DNA of 64,000 nt from Pontibacter lucknowensis (GCF_900156415.1 NZ_FTNM01000005.1:186001-250000); one strand, 5' to 3'. Positions 8,028 through 17,178 are shown, counted from the first letter of the stretch. Numbers and translations: made by a program. The notes: generated by a model from the sequence alone, not told the origin.

Positions 8028-9377
8028 CTAATACTTCTCGTGCACCTCCGTCATAATCCGCTCCATGGCGTTTCTTATTTCCGACGAAGATGTTTTAAAG
8101 TTGTTATTCATAAAGCTGTACATCAACAGTTTGCCGCTCTTCGTGATGATATAACCGCTTTGGTTGTGTACGTGCGAGAGCGTGCCGGATTTGCCAAACA
8201 CGAAAGGCACTTCTGCTTTGTAGATGTTCCGGAACGTGCCTGGTCTGCCTCCGACGGCCAGCATAGGCAGCAACTTTTCTCTTGGACGCTCAGCATGCAG
8301 TTTCTGCAACAGCGCAATGATGCTGCGTGGCGTGAACATGTTCATGGAAGACAGACCTGATCCATCAATCCATACCGGCGCATCCTGCAAATCGGACAAG
8401 TAAGTTTTCACGGCATACTTGATAGCCCGCTCTACTGACAGGGTATCCGAAAAAGTACCGGAGCTCAGCATCATTAACTGCTCAGCCATCAGGTTATCGC
8501 TCACCTGCAGCATGCGCTTAAATACGGTATCGGCGGGCAAACCGTACAAGATCTGGCCACCAGCAGGTATAGGACGCTTTACCAGTTTTACAGGGCGTTT
8601 CAGGGTGTCCGCCAGTAGCTGCACCGTCAATTCAGGCGAGGTAATGAAAGGCACTTCCTGTGAAAAGGCAATGGCAGCACGCTTCGGGTTGTAGGCGATA
8701 TCATTGGTACGCCATGCCCTGCGGAAGGTGTCGCGGTGGGCGTTTTTGGAGGTGTCAGGTTTAACGTGCTTCTGAAAAAAAGCCGGGGTGGTGGTATAGG
8801 CCGAGGTGCTGTCTTTTTTAAACTTCACGATGTTGCCGTGAATCGGAAAAGGGCTACGCTCCGGCTGGTAGTAGTAGTTGTAATCGTCCCAGCCCCAGTT
8901 GGTGGCGAAGGGCGTACTGGTCATGGGCGCTTCGATGTAGTAGAGTTTCTCTTTGCGGTTTTTCAGGAAATCGTAGGCGATGTTGTTCTGCAGGTCCATG
9001 TGCGTGTAGGTTGGATCGCCGGTACCCCAGAAAATCAAAGAGTCGCCTTTAGCTACATACTTGAGGGCAGGTATAGAATCGCCCAGCATTTTGGAGGCCG
9101 CATAAAACGTGAACAGCTTGGTGTTAGAGGCCGGCACAAAATACTTGTCGGCATTGTGCTCCACCACCGCCTTGCCCAGCTCCGGGTCGTACAGCACAAA
9201 GCCCACAAAGCTCTGTTGCAAGGCCGCCACCTCCATCACCTGCCGCTGAATCTCCGCTGGTCCATAAGGCGCAGGCGTTTCCGCCACAGGTTTGGCTGCG
9301 CTACAGCCGAGCAGGTAGAGCAAGCTGAGACAAGGTATAAGGCGTAAGGTATAGCGGGTGAGTAGGGGTCTGGTCAT
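8028..9377 (-). CDS. dacB: D-alanyl-D-alanine carboxypeptidase/endopeptidase, PBP4 family
   Basis: 449 aa lipoprotein (LLGC, lipid Cys25). Penicillin-binding-protein motifs are in order: SxxK as S84-N-T-K87 in ASNTKLF, SxN as SDN in VSDNLMAEQ, and KSG in GKSGTLSH near residue 400. PBP4-type enzymes trim D-Ala or cut cross-links in the periplasm. It begins a same-strand stretch with an unknown lipoprotein and an amidase upstream. The product of such cleavage would feed the recycling genes nearby. Confidence 0.9.
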   Translation of the reverse strand: MTRPLLTRYTLRLIPCLSLLYLLGCSAAKPVAETPAPYGPAEIQRQVMEVAALQQSFVGFVLYDPELGKAVVEHNADKYFVPASNTKLFTFYAASKMLGDSIPALKYVAKGDSLIFWGTGDPTYTHMDLQNNIAYDFLKNRKEKLYYIEAPMTSTPFATNWGWDDYNYYYQPERSPFPIHGNIVKFKKDSTSAYTTTPAFFQKHVKPDTSKNAHRDTFRRAWRTNDIAYNPKRAAIAFSQEVPFITSPELTVQLLADTLKRPVKLVKRPIPAGGQILYGLPADTVFKRMLQVSDNLMAEQLMMLSSGTFSDTLSVERAIKYAVKTYLSDLQDAPVWIDGSGLSSMNMFTPRSIIALLQKLHAERPREKLLPMLAVGGRPGTFRNIYKAEVPFVFGKSGTLSHVHNQSGYIITKSGKLLMYSFMNNNFKTSSSEIRNAMERIMTEVHEKY

Positions 9378-9391
9378 GGGTGGTGTCTGGT

Positions 9392-9976
9392 TTATTTACA
9401 CAGATTCTCTAAAGGGAGCTTTGCCATTATAATTCTGTCGGGAGCATACTTATTCGTATCCTCAAAATCCAGACAAAACTCAATAGCGTAGCCAAGTGTT
9501 TTATCAGCAAAAAGAGAGGTTCCTCCATATGTCTCAAATTTATCCGGGTCCAGATTAAGCGTGAATAAATACTCAAGTTCTCTATGGACCTTAGGCAGAT
9601 CATCGGCTGAAACGTAAAAACCGAAGCCTCCTGATGGTATCTCTCCGCCTAGTAACTTATCAATAATTTTGGGCTCTCTTGAGTAGTAATTGATAGTAAG
9701 TGTGCCTATAGAAGAGTCAGAAATGCTTTCCGGGGAAGGGATCGCAATTGGAATTAATTCTATTGCCCCATCTTGATCAGTACCTGATACTAATAGCAGA
9801 TAGTCTTTCCCGTCTTCTCGATAAAGAAAGCAATCGCCAAACTGATAATCGCCAGCAAAGTCTCTGTACGAAACCTGAACATTGCCACTACTCTCCTCAA
9901 ATTCTGATAGACTTTTTCGGGACATGCAACTAGTAGTTAAGCTTAGTATTAGGATTAAGAGCAAGTATCTGTTCAT
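9392..9976 (-). CDS. Lipoprotein of unknown function
   Basis: 194 aa starting with a clear lipoprotein signal (LILSLTTSC, lipid Cys17). No family recognised. The mature part is acidic, with short beta-like stretches (DCFLYREDGKDYLLLVSG, GTLTINYYSREPK). Base composition is visibly more AT-rich than both neighbours, and it lacks the AGGTATAG octamer common around it, so recent acquisition is possible. It lies 14 bp before the PBP4 gene and 30 bp after the amidase gene, consistent with co-transcription. Confidence 0.75.
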   Translation of the reverse strand: MNRYLLLILILSLTTSCMSRKSLSEFEESSGNVQVSYRDFAGDYQFGDCFLYREDGKDYLLLVSGTDQDGAIELIPIAIPSPESISDSSIGTLTINYYSREPKIIDKLLGGEIPSGGFGFYVSADDLPKVHRELEYLFTLNLDPDKFETYGGTSLFADKTLGYAIEFCLDFEDTNKYAPDRIIMAKLPLENLCK

Positions 9977-10006
9977 CTTTTGTCAGGCGGTTATCCCCTC
10001 CCCAAT

Positions 10007-10921
10007 TTACAAATACTTCTGATACAGGTTGTAAAGAATCAGTTTCTCATCCTCTGTCAAGGGTGCATTCACATCAGTCTGAATGAAGTGAATCTTAAAG
10101 GCACGTACGGCAGCTTCGGGATTGCGCACATCATAACCGATGATGCGCAGGGCGTCAAGTGGGTTGAAGTGCTCGGGCAGCGTATACTTTGGTACCGTCT
10201 CCATCACCAGCAAAGGACTTTGATCACCTTCACCACCTACAGGAACCTCGCGCAACACTTGTTCTTTCTCCAGCACATCTTCGTCAAACCATAGTCCAAA
10301 GCCGTTGTCGGCCAATGTCTTCCAAGGGAATAGCGGACTCGGGTCTACCTTACGCACCGGGGCGATGTCGGCGTGACCGATGAAGTTTTCGGCAGGTATA
10401 CCGTGCTCTTTTTTGAGCTTGCCCAGCACGGCGATCAGGCTGTTGATCATCTCCTCCGGGAAGGGTTCAGAGCCGTTGTTATCAAGCTCTATACCTATCG
10501 AAGACGAGTTAAGGTCGGTATTGCTGCCCCACCTGCTGTTGCCGCCATGCCAGGCACGCATGTGGTCGTGTAACATCTGGTATACCTTGCCATCACGACC
10601 GATCACATAGTGCGAACTCACCTTTGTAGAAGGCATCGTGAAAGTTTTCAGGGTATGCTCCGTGGAGTTCTGCGCCGTATGGTGGATGATCACGAAATTC
10701 GGCTTGCGCAGGTTAAAGTTTGTGGTACCTACCCAGTAGTCTCCCTGCGGATAGGTGTGCTCTCCATTGGGTGCCGCAGGTATAGCTCGCAGCGATTTGG
10801 CGTAAGCTTTGGCCTGCTTTTTATAGGACTTATTAGTTGCGCCGTAAGGGTTTGTGGCGCAGCTTGCCAGTAGGCCGCAGCCTAGTATCAGACTCAGTGC
10901 TTGCGTTAAAATGCGTTTCAT
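10007..10921 (-). CDS. N-acetylmuramoyl-L-alanine amidase (Amidase_2, AmiD-like lipoprotein)
   Basis: 304 aa, lipoprotein signal ending LLASC (Cys21). The Amidase_2 domain begins with the first zinc His in FVIIHHTAQ (H80/H81), followed by SHYVIGRDGKVYQ, AWHGG and NSSSIGIELDN. A later zinc site is FIGHADIAP; the usual Asp/Cys ligand is in RKVDPSPLFPW. It cuts the bond between MurNAc and the stem peptide at the outer membrane's periplasmic face. A C-terminal extension after about residue 210 resembles the helical tail of AmiD-type enzymes. Confidence 0.9.
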   Translation of the reverse strand: MKRILTQALSLILGCGLLASCATNPYGATNKSYKKQAKAYAKSLRAIPAAPNGEHTYPQGDYWVGTTNFNLRKPNFVIIHHTAQNSTEHTLKTFTMPSTKVSSHYVIGRDGKVYQMLHDHMRAWHGGNSRWGSNTDLNSSSIGIELDNNGSEPFPEEMINSLIAVLGKLKKEHGIPAENFIGHADIAPVRKVDPSPLFPWKTLADNGFGLWFDEDVLEKEQVLREVPVGGEGDQSPLLVMETVPKYTLPEHFNPLDALRIIGYDVRNPEAAVRAFKIHFIQTDVNAPLTEDEKLILYNLYQKYL

Positions 10922-11087
10922 GTTGTGTTTACTTGTTCAGTAAATGTATAAAATCAATTTGGCTATACCTGTCGGTGCTGTTTATACCTATTCATACCGC
11001 CAGTTTAGCAAAGCGTAACTTGTGGTAGCACATAGGGCCAGTTTATAGCTGGCGTAGCGGCGGCTGTAGGTATAGCGACTTGTGTTG

Positions 11088-11290
11088 TTTCATTGCTTCG
11101 CCTGTGCGGCGGGCACTCACTTTTTGTCTTGACACAAAAATCGAGGCCCCCTACCCCCAGTAAGCAAAAAAGTCAAGACGCTCCAAATCGAGGGCCCCTT
11201 CCCCCACTCGCTGAACGCTCTCGAAAGGGGGCCCCCTTCACCCCCAACAGTGGAGCGTCAAAAAGTGCACCTGGCTAATGCTGACTGTTT
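11088..11290. repeat. Degenerate C-rich intergenic repeat block
   Basis: CACTTTTTG near 11109 is matched in reverse by CAAAAAGTG near 11260, enclosing C-rich stretches (GGCCCCCTACCCCC, GGGGGCCCCCTTCACCCCC) and direct copies of TCAAGAC/AAATCGAGG. The style matches dispersed extragenic repeats of Hymenobacteraceae; no coding potential is evident. Confidence 0.5.
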
Positions 11291-11536
11291 CATTGCTCAA
11301 GTGCGAGTTACCTTTTCAATGCGTACCTGAGGTCTATAATAGAAACTACAGCGCTTTTAAATTCCACAACTGCAATACCCAAAGTCCCCCTTAGAAGGGG
11401 GCAGGGGGATGACAATCGTGCACAAATTCCATTCGAGCGCACAGAGGTTTCCCTCTCGAGAGGGGCAAGACTGTGTTAATTATGCACCTCCATCATACCC
11501 AAGCCCATACCTATAGGTATACCCGCCGCAACATCG

Positions 11537-11544
11537 TATATTTG
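11537..11544 (+). promoter_or_regulatory. Possible -7 element for the GH3/beta-lactamase gene
   Basis: TATATTTG matches TAnnTTTG. It would give a leader of about 130 nt, and no clean -33 TTTG is seen 19-21 nt upstream. Confidence 0.3.
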
Positions 11545-11679
11545 ACAATAATCCTTTGCTTGACGCCTCTAATATTGCTTTTATTTGCAGGAATTTAAAA
11601 AATTACCGCAAATAAAAATACATATACCTGAAAACTGTTAAATTGCAGTATATCTGATATTACAAAAACCTATATCACC

Positions 11680-14600
11680 TTGAAACCATCCTATTACTTC
11701 TCGTTGGCCTTTGTTCTGGTGCTGATTTTCGGCACAAACAACCTGCAAGGCCAGACCAACAAAGCAAAAACAAGCAAGGCTGCCGCTAAGAAAGCAACTG
11801 CTACCAGCTATACACCGGGCCGTGATGCTGAATTCCTGCAGTACGTGAACAGCCGCTGGGTTGACTCTGTCATGAAAACCCTAACACCCGAAGAGCGCAT
11901 CGCTCAACTGATCTCGATTCCGGTGTACTCCAACAAGAACCAGGCGCACATCGACTCGATCAGCAACATCGTGAAGACCTATAAAGTTGGCGGCATGATC
12001 TTCTTCCAGGGAGGTCCGGTGCGTCAGGCTAAAATGACCAACCGCTACCAGCAGGAAAGCAAGGTGCCGTTGATGATATCCATTGACGGTGAGTGGGGTT
12101 TGGCCATGCGCCTTGACAGCACCATCCGTTTCCCATACCAAATGGCTTTGGGCGGCATCGACAACGAGCGCCTGATCTATGAGATGGGTGCCGAGATCGC
12201 CCGTCAGTGCCAGCGACTGGGCGTGCACGTGAACTTTGCGCCTACTGTTGATATTAACAATAACGCCAACAACCCCGTGATTGGCTTCCGCTCTTTCGGA
12301 GAAGAGAAGCATAATGTAGCCAGCAAGTCACTGGCGTACATGAAAGGCATGCAGGACAACCGCGTGTTGGCTAGCGCAAAGCACTTCCCAGGCCACGGTG
12401 ACACCAACGTGGACTCACATTATGGTCTGCCGCTGATCAACTTCTCCCGCATTCGTCTCGACTCGATCGAGCTGCACCCATTCCGTGCCCTTATGGACAA
12501 AGGACTGGGTAGCGTGATGGTCGCGCACATGAACATCCCGGTGCTGGATAACACGCCAAACCTGGCCTCTACCCTGTCGAAGCCGATCGTGACGGACTTG
12601 CTCAAGAATGAGCTCAATTACAACGGACTGGTGTTTACTGATGCCCTCAACATGCAGGGTGTAGCCAAGTTCTATCCTCCGGGAGTTGTAGATGTGAAAG
12701 CTCTGATAGCTGGCAACGACGTGATGCTGAACACGATGGATGTGAAAACAACCATTCAGGAAGTAAAAAAGGCCATTGCCAACAAAGAAATCACGCAAGA
12801 TGAGATTGACTTCCGCGTGCGCAAAGTGCTTGCCGCCAAACAATGGGTGGGCCTCGACAAGTGGAAACCGATCGAGACGAAGAACCTGATCGCTGACCTT
12901 AACAACCCGCATGCGCAATACCTGAACCGTCAGCTGACTGAAGCGTCGCTTACGCTGTTGCGCAACAAGAACCACATCCTGCCGATCCAGACGCTGGACA
13001 CCTTAAAGGTAGCGGCACTGGCTATTGGCACGAAGAAAGAAACTGCTTTCCAGCGCGACCTTGCCCGCTATACCCAAGTGGACACCTTCTTCCTGCAGCC
13101 AACCAACTCTATCGAAGAACTGTTGGCTATGAAGGAGAAGCTGAAAGACTACGACCTGATCATCGCGGGTGTACACTCGCTTCAACTGAAGGCGGGCAGT
13201 AGCAATTTCGGTATCACCGCCGAGATGAACCTGTTCCTGAAAGAACTTATCCGTAACAAGAAAACCATCGTGAGCGTGTTTGGCAACGTTTACAGCCTCG
13301 CCGAAATGGAGAGTCTCGACAAAGCCGACGCCGTGATTGCCGCTTACCAGGAAAATGCCACCACGCAGGACCTTGTTTCACAGCTGATATTTGGAGGTAT
13401 AGGCGCTACAGGCAAACTGCCGGTTACAGTGAGCAATGCCTTCAAGATCGACGACGGTTTGCTGACCAGAGGCGGCTGGCGTATGGCTTACTCCATGCCG
13501 GAGGCCGTAGGTCTAAAGTCACAGGACCTGGCAGGTATAGACTCGCTTGTGCATCAGGCTATCCGTGAAGAGGCTGCCCCAGGTGCCCAGGTACTCGTGG
13601 CCAAAGACGGCAAAGTGATCTATCACAAAGCTTTCGGATACCATACCTACGACAAGGAGCAACCGGTTCGTGTTGACGATATCTACGATCTTGCATCTGT
13701 GACTAAGATCAGTACCTCCATGGCCGCGCTGATGCGCCTGAAAGGAGAAGGCCGCTTCGACGAAAACCAAACACTGGGCACTTACCTGCCAATGGCTGCC
13801 GGCACGAACAAAGCCGACCTGAACTACCGCGACATCCTCACGCACCAAGCCCGCCTGAAGTCCTGGATTCCGTTCTGGAAAGAGACCGTGAGGAAAAACG
13901 GTAACTTCAAGTGGCGTACGTTTAAGGCGGATTCTACAAGAAGATTCCCCATCAAGGTAGCCAACAACCTGTACATCCACCGCAAGTACGCCGAAAAGAT
14001 TTACAAGGAGATCATGGAGTCGCCGCTGAACGAAAAACCAGGCTATGTATACAGCGACCTCTCGTTTATCCTGGCTCCGAAAGTAGTAGAGAACATCACA
14101 GGCGTGGGCTTTGAGACATACCTGCAGAACATGATCTACAAGCCGATCGGTGCGACAACTTTGACCTTCAACCCATACAAACATTATCCGGCCTCCCGTG
14201 TAGTACCAACCGAGTTTGAGCCGCACTTCCGCAAGCAGCTTCTGCATGCCACTGTGCACGACGAAGGCGCTGCCATGCTGGGCGGTGTGAGTGGTCACGC
14301 TGGTCTGTTCGGTAACTCCAACGACGTAGCTAAGCTGATGCATTTATACCTGAACGACGGCCTGTATGCCAACAAGCGCTACATCGGCGAGAACGTGGTG
14401 AAGGAGTATAGCAAGTGCCAGTTCTGCGATCAGGGCAACTACCGCGCCCTCGGCTTCGACCGTCCGGCCAAACCGGGTGCTCAGAATAGCAACGCCGCTC
14501 CGAGTGCTCCGGTGGAGAGCTTCGGTCACTCAGGTTTCACGGGCACCTATACCTGGGTTGACCCGGTGAACAACCTGGTGTATGTGTTCCTGAGCAACCG

Positions 14601-14727
14601 TGTGAACCCGACCCGCGAGAACAACAAGCTGAGCAAACTCAATACCCGCACCGGTGTGCTGCAAGTGGTGTACGACGCCATGGGCAAGAGCAAAGAGAAA
14701 CAGCCTGCAGAAGCTTCTGTGAATTAA
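11680..14727 (+). CDS. GH3 beta-N-acetylhexosaminidase (NagZ type) fused to a serine beta-lactamase-like domain
   Basis: 1015 aa. The start is TTG: no ATG lies nearby in frame, the next Met is at residue 65, and a signal peptide (FSLAFVLVLIFGTNNLQGQ) follows the TTG directly. The GH3 domain (about 60-400) carries the NagZ loop KHFPGHGDTNVDSH (234-247) and nucleophile D321 in FTDALNM. Residues 410-600 form the usual GH3 C-terminal domain. A class C beta-lactamase/esterase domain fills 610-1000 with SVTK at 673-676, YSD at 791-793 (YSN in classic enzymes) and HSGFTG near 950. It probably removes GlcNAc from murein fragments and hydrolyses an ester or peptide in the periplasm. Confidence 0.92.
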   Translation: MKPSYYFSLAFVLVLIFGTNNLQGQTNKAKTSKAAAKKATATSYTPGRDAEFLQYVNSRWVDSVMKTLTPEERIAQLISIPVYSNKNQAHIDSISNIVKTYKVGGMIFFQGGPVRQAKMTNRYQQESKVPLMISIDGEWGLAMRLDSTIRFPYQMALGGIDNERLIYEMGAEIARQCQRLGVHVNFAPTVDINNNANNPVIGFRSFGEEKHNVASKSLAYMKGMQDNRVLASAKHFPGHGDTNVDSHYGLPLINFSRIRLDSIELHPFRALMDKGLGSVMVAHMNIPVLDNTPNLASTLSKPIVTDLLKNELNYNGLVFTDALNMQGVAKFYPPGVVDVKALIAGNDVMLNTMDVKTTIQEVKKAIANKEITQDEIDFRVRKVLAAKQWVGLDKWKPIETKNLIADLNNPHAQYLNRQLTEASLTLLRNKNHILPIQTLDTLKVAALAIGTKKETAFQRDLARYTQVDTFFLQPTNSIEELLAMKEKLKDYDLIIAGVHSLQLKAGSSNFGITAEMNLFLKELIRNKKTIVSVFGNVYSLAEMESLDKADAVIAAYQENATTQDLVSQLIFGGIGATGKLPVTVSNAFKIDDGLLTRGGWRMAYSMPEAVGLKSQDLAGIDSLVHQAIREEAAPGAQVLVAKDGKVIYHKAFGYHTYDKEQPVRVDDIYDLASVTKISTSMAALMRLKGEGRFDENQTLGTYLPMAAGTNKADLNYRDILTHQARLKSWIPFWKETVRKNGNFKWRTFKADSTRRFPIKVANNLYIHRKYAEKIYKEIMESPLNEKPGYVYSDLSFILAPKVVENITGVGFETYLQNMIYKPIGATTLTFNPYKHYPASRVVPTEFEPHFRKQLLHATVHDEGAAMLGGVSGHAGLFGNSNDVAKLMHLYLNDGLYANKRYIGENVVKEYSKCQFCDQGNYRALGFDRPAKPGAQNSNAAPSAPVESFGHSGFTGTYTWVDPVNNLVYVFLSNRVNPTRENNKLSKLNTRTGVLQVVYDAMGKSKEKQPAEASVN

Positions 14728-14736
14728 AATATAAGG

Positions 14737-14775
14737 TATAGCCGTCCCGGGTAAAAACGGGGCGGCTATCTTTTT
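14737..14775 (+). terminator. Terminator after the GH3/beta-lactamase gene
   Basis: ATAGCCG(T)CCCG and CGGGGCGGCTAT form a strong stem around GGTAAAAA, followed by TTTTT, 10 bp after the stop. The left arm includes an AGGTATAG octamer. Confidence 0.8.
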
Positions 14776-14817
14776 ATACCTCCCCGAAACACGCTATACC
14801 TTAACCGCCTTATACCC

Positions 14818-15993
14818 ATGACTAAACTCTCGACAGCCCCTCCCCTGACAGACGCTGGTTTACTCAGACCGCAAACGTATGAGCGTTACCTTTCACTCGA
14901 CGTGCTCCGTGGCCTTACCATTGCATTGATGGTGGTGGTAAATAACCCCGGCAGTTGGGGCAGCATTTACGCCCCTTTCAAGCATGCTGCCTGGCACGGC
15001 TTTACGGTCACCGACCTGGTGTTTCCGTCCTTCCTGTTTGTGGTAGGCAATGCCATGAGCTTCAGTATGCGCAAATTCGAGACGCAGCCGGACAGTGTGT
15101 TCCTGCGCAAGGTCCTCAAGCGTACGGCCCTTATCTTTCTGATCGGTTTGTTCCTGAATTTGTTTCCATTCGTAATGCGCAATCCGGAAGGGGCAATCGT
15201 GATGAAAGATTTCACGGCGGTTCGTATTATGGGCGTACTGCAGCGTATAGCGCTTTGCTATTTCATTGCATCACTGGCGGTGCACTATTTAAAATTCAAG
15301 GGAGCTGCCATTTTCAGTGTGGTAGTACTGTTGGGATACTGGGCTGTGATGTACTTCTTCGGTGATGCTGCTGATCCGTACAGTCTTGCTGGCAATGCCG
15401 CCCGCAAGTTCGACGACCTGATCATACCTGAAACCAACCTCTACAAAGGCTTCGGCATACCTTTCGACCCGGAAGGATTGCTGAGCACACTGCCAGCCAC
15501 TGTGAATGTGATCGCCGGTTACTTTGCAGGTCTGTTTATCCAGAAAAACGGCAACAACCTGAGCACCGTCTTCAAGCTGATGGTGGCTGGCGCCATACTA
15601 GTAGCTATGGCACTGGTTTGGGATATTTACTTCCCGATCAACAAGCCGATCTGGACAAGCTCTTACGTACTGCACTCGGTTGGCTTGAGCGTGATGTTGA
15701 TCGCTGGGCTGATGCTGGTGATCGAAGTGTTGGGCTTTGTAAAGTGGTCCTACTTCTTTGAAGCCTTCGGCAAAAATCCGCTCTTCATCTTCGCTTTTGC
15801 CACACTGGTCATTAAGCTGCTTAACTTCATCCGAATAGATGACATGAGCTTGCAGAAGTGGCTTTATACCCATCTTTTCCTGAGTTGGTCCGAAGGGAAA
15901 ACAGCTTCACTCCTGTTCGCACTAGGCTATATGCTAACCATGTGGGTAATCGGCTTCTGGATGGATAAGAAGAAGATTTATGTGAAGGTGTAA
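14818..15993 (+). CDS. HGSNAT/YeiB-like multi-pass membrane protein (DUF5009 type)
   Basis: 391 aa, about ten transmembrane segments. The N-terminus has the family pattern YLSLDVLRGLTIALMV followed by NNPGSW, WHGFTVTDLVFPSFLF and a first periplasmic His. Human relatives acetylate terminal glucosamine on heparan across a membrane. Bacterial members are mostly uncharacterised. It follows the GH3 enzyme on the same strand, though a terminator separates them. I recall a membrane protein beside murQ/murK in Tannerella forsythia reported as a MurNAc importer, but cannot confirm it is this family. A role in amino-sugar modification or transport is inference. Confidence 0.85.
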   Translation: MTKLSTAPPLTDAGLLRPQTYERYLSLDVLRGLTIALMVVVNNPGSWGSIYAPFKHAAWHGFTVTDLVFPSFLFVVGNAMSFSMRKFETQPDSVFLRKVLKRTALIFLIGLFLNLFPFVMRNPEGAIVMKDFTAVRIMGVLQRIALCYFIASLAVHYLKFKGAAIFSVVVLLGYWAVMYFFGDAADPYSLAGNAARKFDDLIIPETNLYKGFGIPFDPEGLLSTLPATVNVIAGYFAGLFIQKNGNNLSTVFKLMVAGAILVAMALVWDIYFPINKPIWTSSYVLHSVGLSVMLIAGLMLVIEVLGFVKWSYFFEAFGKNPLFIFAFATLVIKLLNFIRIDDMSLQKWLYTHLFLSWSEGKTASLLFALGYMLTMWVIGFWMDKKKIYVKV

Positions 15994-16015
15994 CAATTTA
16001 CAATTCCTGACTTTG

Positions 16016-16049
16016 AAAGCCTGTCCCTTAAGTGGGGCAGGCTTTTTTT
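16016..16049 (+). terminator. Terminator after the HGSNAT-like gene
   Basis: AGCCTGTCCC (16018-16027) pairs with GGGGCAGGCT (16034-16043, one G-U pair) around a 6-nt loop, followed by seven T. Confidence 0.85.
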
Positions 16050-16093
16050 GTCTGAATCAGGATTTTCAGGATTTAAAGATTAACAGGATTTCG

Positions 16094-16276
16094 ACAGGGA
16101 CAGGTCGCGACCGACTACTGCATACTTAAGAAACGTTGAACACAAACTGTCATTTCGAATGTAATGAGAAACCTGAATTCTTTGAGATTAGTGGTAATTC
16201 TTCAGATTTCTCCCTAGGGTCGAAATGACAGTAAAAACGCTTTAGTTGACGAAATTGGATCGTGGCCTGTCCCTAC
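16094..16276. repeat. Composite inverted-repeat element (TGTCATTTCGA family)
   Basis: An inner pair ACTGTCATTTCGA (16146-16158) and TCGAAATGACAGT (16220-16232) is a perfect 13-bp inverted repeat. It is framed by an outer pair AGGGACAGG (16096-16104) and CCTGTCCCT (16266-16274). Relatives of the inner unit lie at 45359-45429 and 51156-51224. The layout is MITE-like, but no transposase or clear target duplication is visible. Confidence 0.75.
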
Positions 16277-16400
16277 ATATTAAACATTCAATTCCAGAAA
16301 TCCTGCCAATCCATGGGGTAGAAGCATTCTTAAATACCAAAAATCCTTGGGGTTGGGGCCCTATTTAAAGATCCCGACTACATATTTTCAGAAAAAAATC

Positions 16401-16408
16401 TATATTTG
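16401..16408 (+). promoter_or_regulatory. -7 promoter element for the DeoR-family gene
   Basis: TATATTTG, an exact TAnnTTTG match 26 bp before the start codon at 16435, in AT-rich DNA. The -33 region is weak. Confidence 0.5.
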
Positions 16409-16434
16409 ATTTTTACAGATTAAACACGACCAGA

Positions 16435-17178
16435 ATGCTTAAGGAAGAACGGCAGGCTTTTATCATAAAGCAGATCAATCTGCACAACAAGGTGCTTTCA
16501 TCAGATTTGAGTTTGAAGCTCAATGTATCGGAAGATACGGTTAGAAGAGACTTGAACGAACTGGCAGAAAGCGGCCAGATTCTGAAGGTACATGGTGGCG
16601 CTTTGTCGAAATCCTTCCATTACCCATTCAGTCAGTCGGAGGTATACGCCAAAGAGTCGAAAAAGGAAATTGCCCGCAAGGTAATTGACCTGCTAAAAGA
16701 CGGCATGAGCATACTGGTAGGCGGCGGCACCACTATGATCGAAGTAGCCCGTATGATTCCGGATACCCTGCGCTGCACCTTCTTTACGGTAAGTCCGTTG
16801 GTAGCATTGGAGTTGGCAGAGCGTCCGAATATCAACGTGATCCTGCTGGGCGGACAGCTCTCCAAAAACTCCCACATCATGATCGGTGCCCAGGTGGTAA
16901 ACCAGCTTTCTGAGATCAAAGTGGATCTCTGTATACTCGGCACCAACTCCCTCTCCGTAGAAGACGGCCTCACTGATTCTGACTGGGAAGTAGTGCAGGT
17001 AAAGAAAGCAATGATTCGATCTGCTAAGAAAACCGCTATCATGAGTATAGCCGAAAAACTCGGCTCCGACCAGAACATGAAAGTATGCGATCTCAACTCA
17101 ATTCACTACCTGGTGACAGATCTGAATCCTGAGGACGCAAGTCTGAGAGAGTATGCAGCAGTAGTCGAAACAGTCTAA
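16435..17178 (+). CDS. DeoR/GlpR-family transcriptional regulator
   Basis: 247 aa. Residues 1-57 are the DeoR winged helix with the signature VSEDTVRRDLNELAESGQILKVHGGAL. The remainder is the sugar-phosphate-sensing domain (GGGTTMIEVARMIPD, LLGGQL, LGTNSLSVEDGLTDSD). Such regulators respond to phosphorylated sugars. It has its own promoter-like element and converges on the D-lactate dehydrogenase gene. Likely targets are amino-sugar or lactate genes nearby, but no operator can be assigned. Confidence 0.92.
   Translation: MLKEERQAFIIKQINLHNKVLSSDLSLKLNVSEDTVRRDLNELAESGQILKVHGGALSKSFHYPFSQSEVYAKESKKEIARKVIDLLKDGMSILVGGGTTMIEVARMIPDTLRCTFFTVSPLVALELAERPNINVILLGGQLSKNSHIMIGAQVVNQLSEIKVDLCILGTNSLSVEDGLTDSDWEVVQVKKAMIRSAKKTAIMSIAEKLGSDQNMKVCDLNSIHYLVTDLNPEDASLREYAAVVETV

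Larger units (their letters stand above)
10922..11679. other. Long intergenic region with repeats between divergent genes
   Basis: 758 bp without a gene. It contains a C-rich repeat block at 11088-11290, a CCCCCTTAGAAGGGGG hairpin near 11385-11405, a CCCTCTCGAGAGGG palindrome near 11453-11466, two AGGTATAG-type motifs, and then AT-rich promoter DNA before the GH3 gene. Confidence 0.7.
15994..16434. other. Intergenic region with terminator, repeats and promoter
   Basis: 441 bp without a gene. In order: a terminator, a run of CAGGATT repeats (16057-16090), a composite inverted repeat (16094-16276) and a -7-like element just before the DeoR gene. Confidence 0.75.

Noticed and set aside
7857-8360. 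167-codon plus-strand frame over the nested palindrome and PBP4 end
   Set aside because: It runs through the repeat and antisense to PBP4; arises by chance from repeat sequence.
11088-11470. C-rich block as a CRISPR array or tRNA cluster
   Set aside because: Repeats are irregular, not evenly spaced, and no cloverleaf or cas gene is seen.
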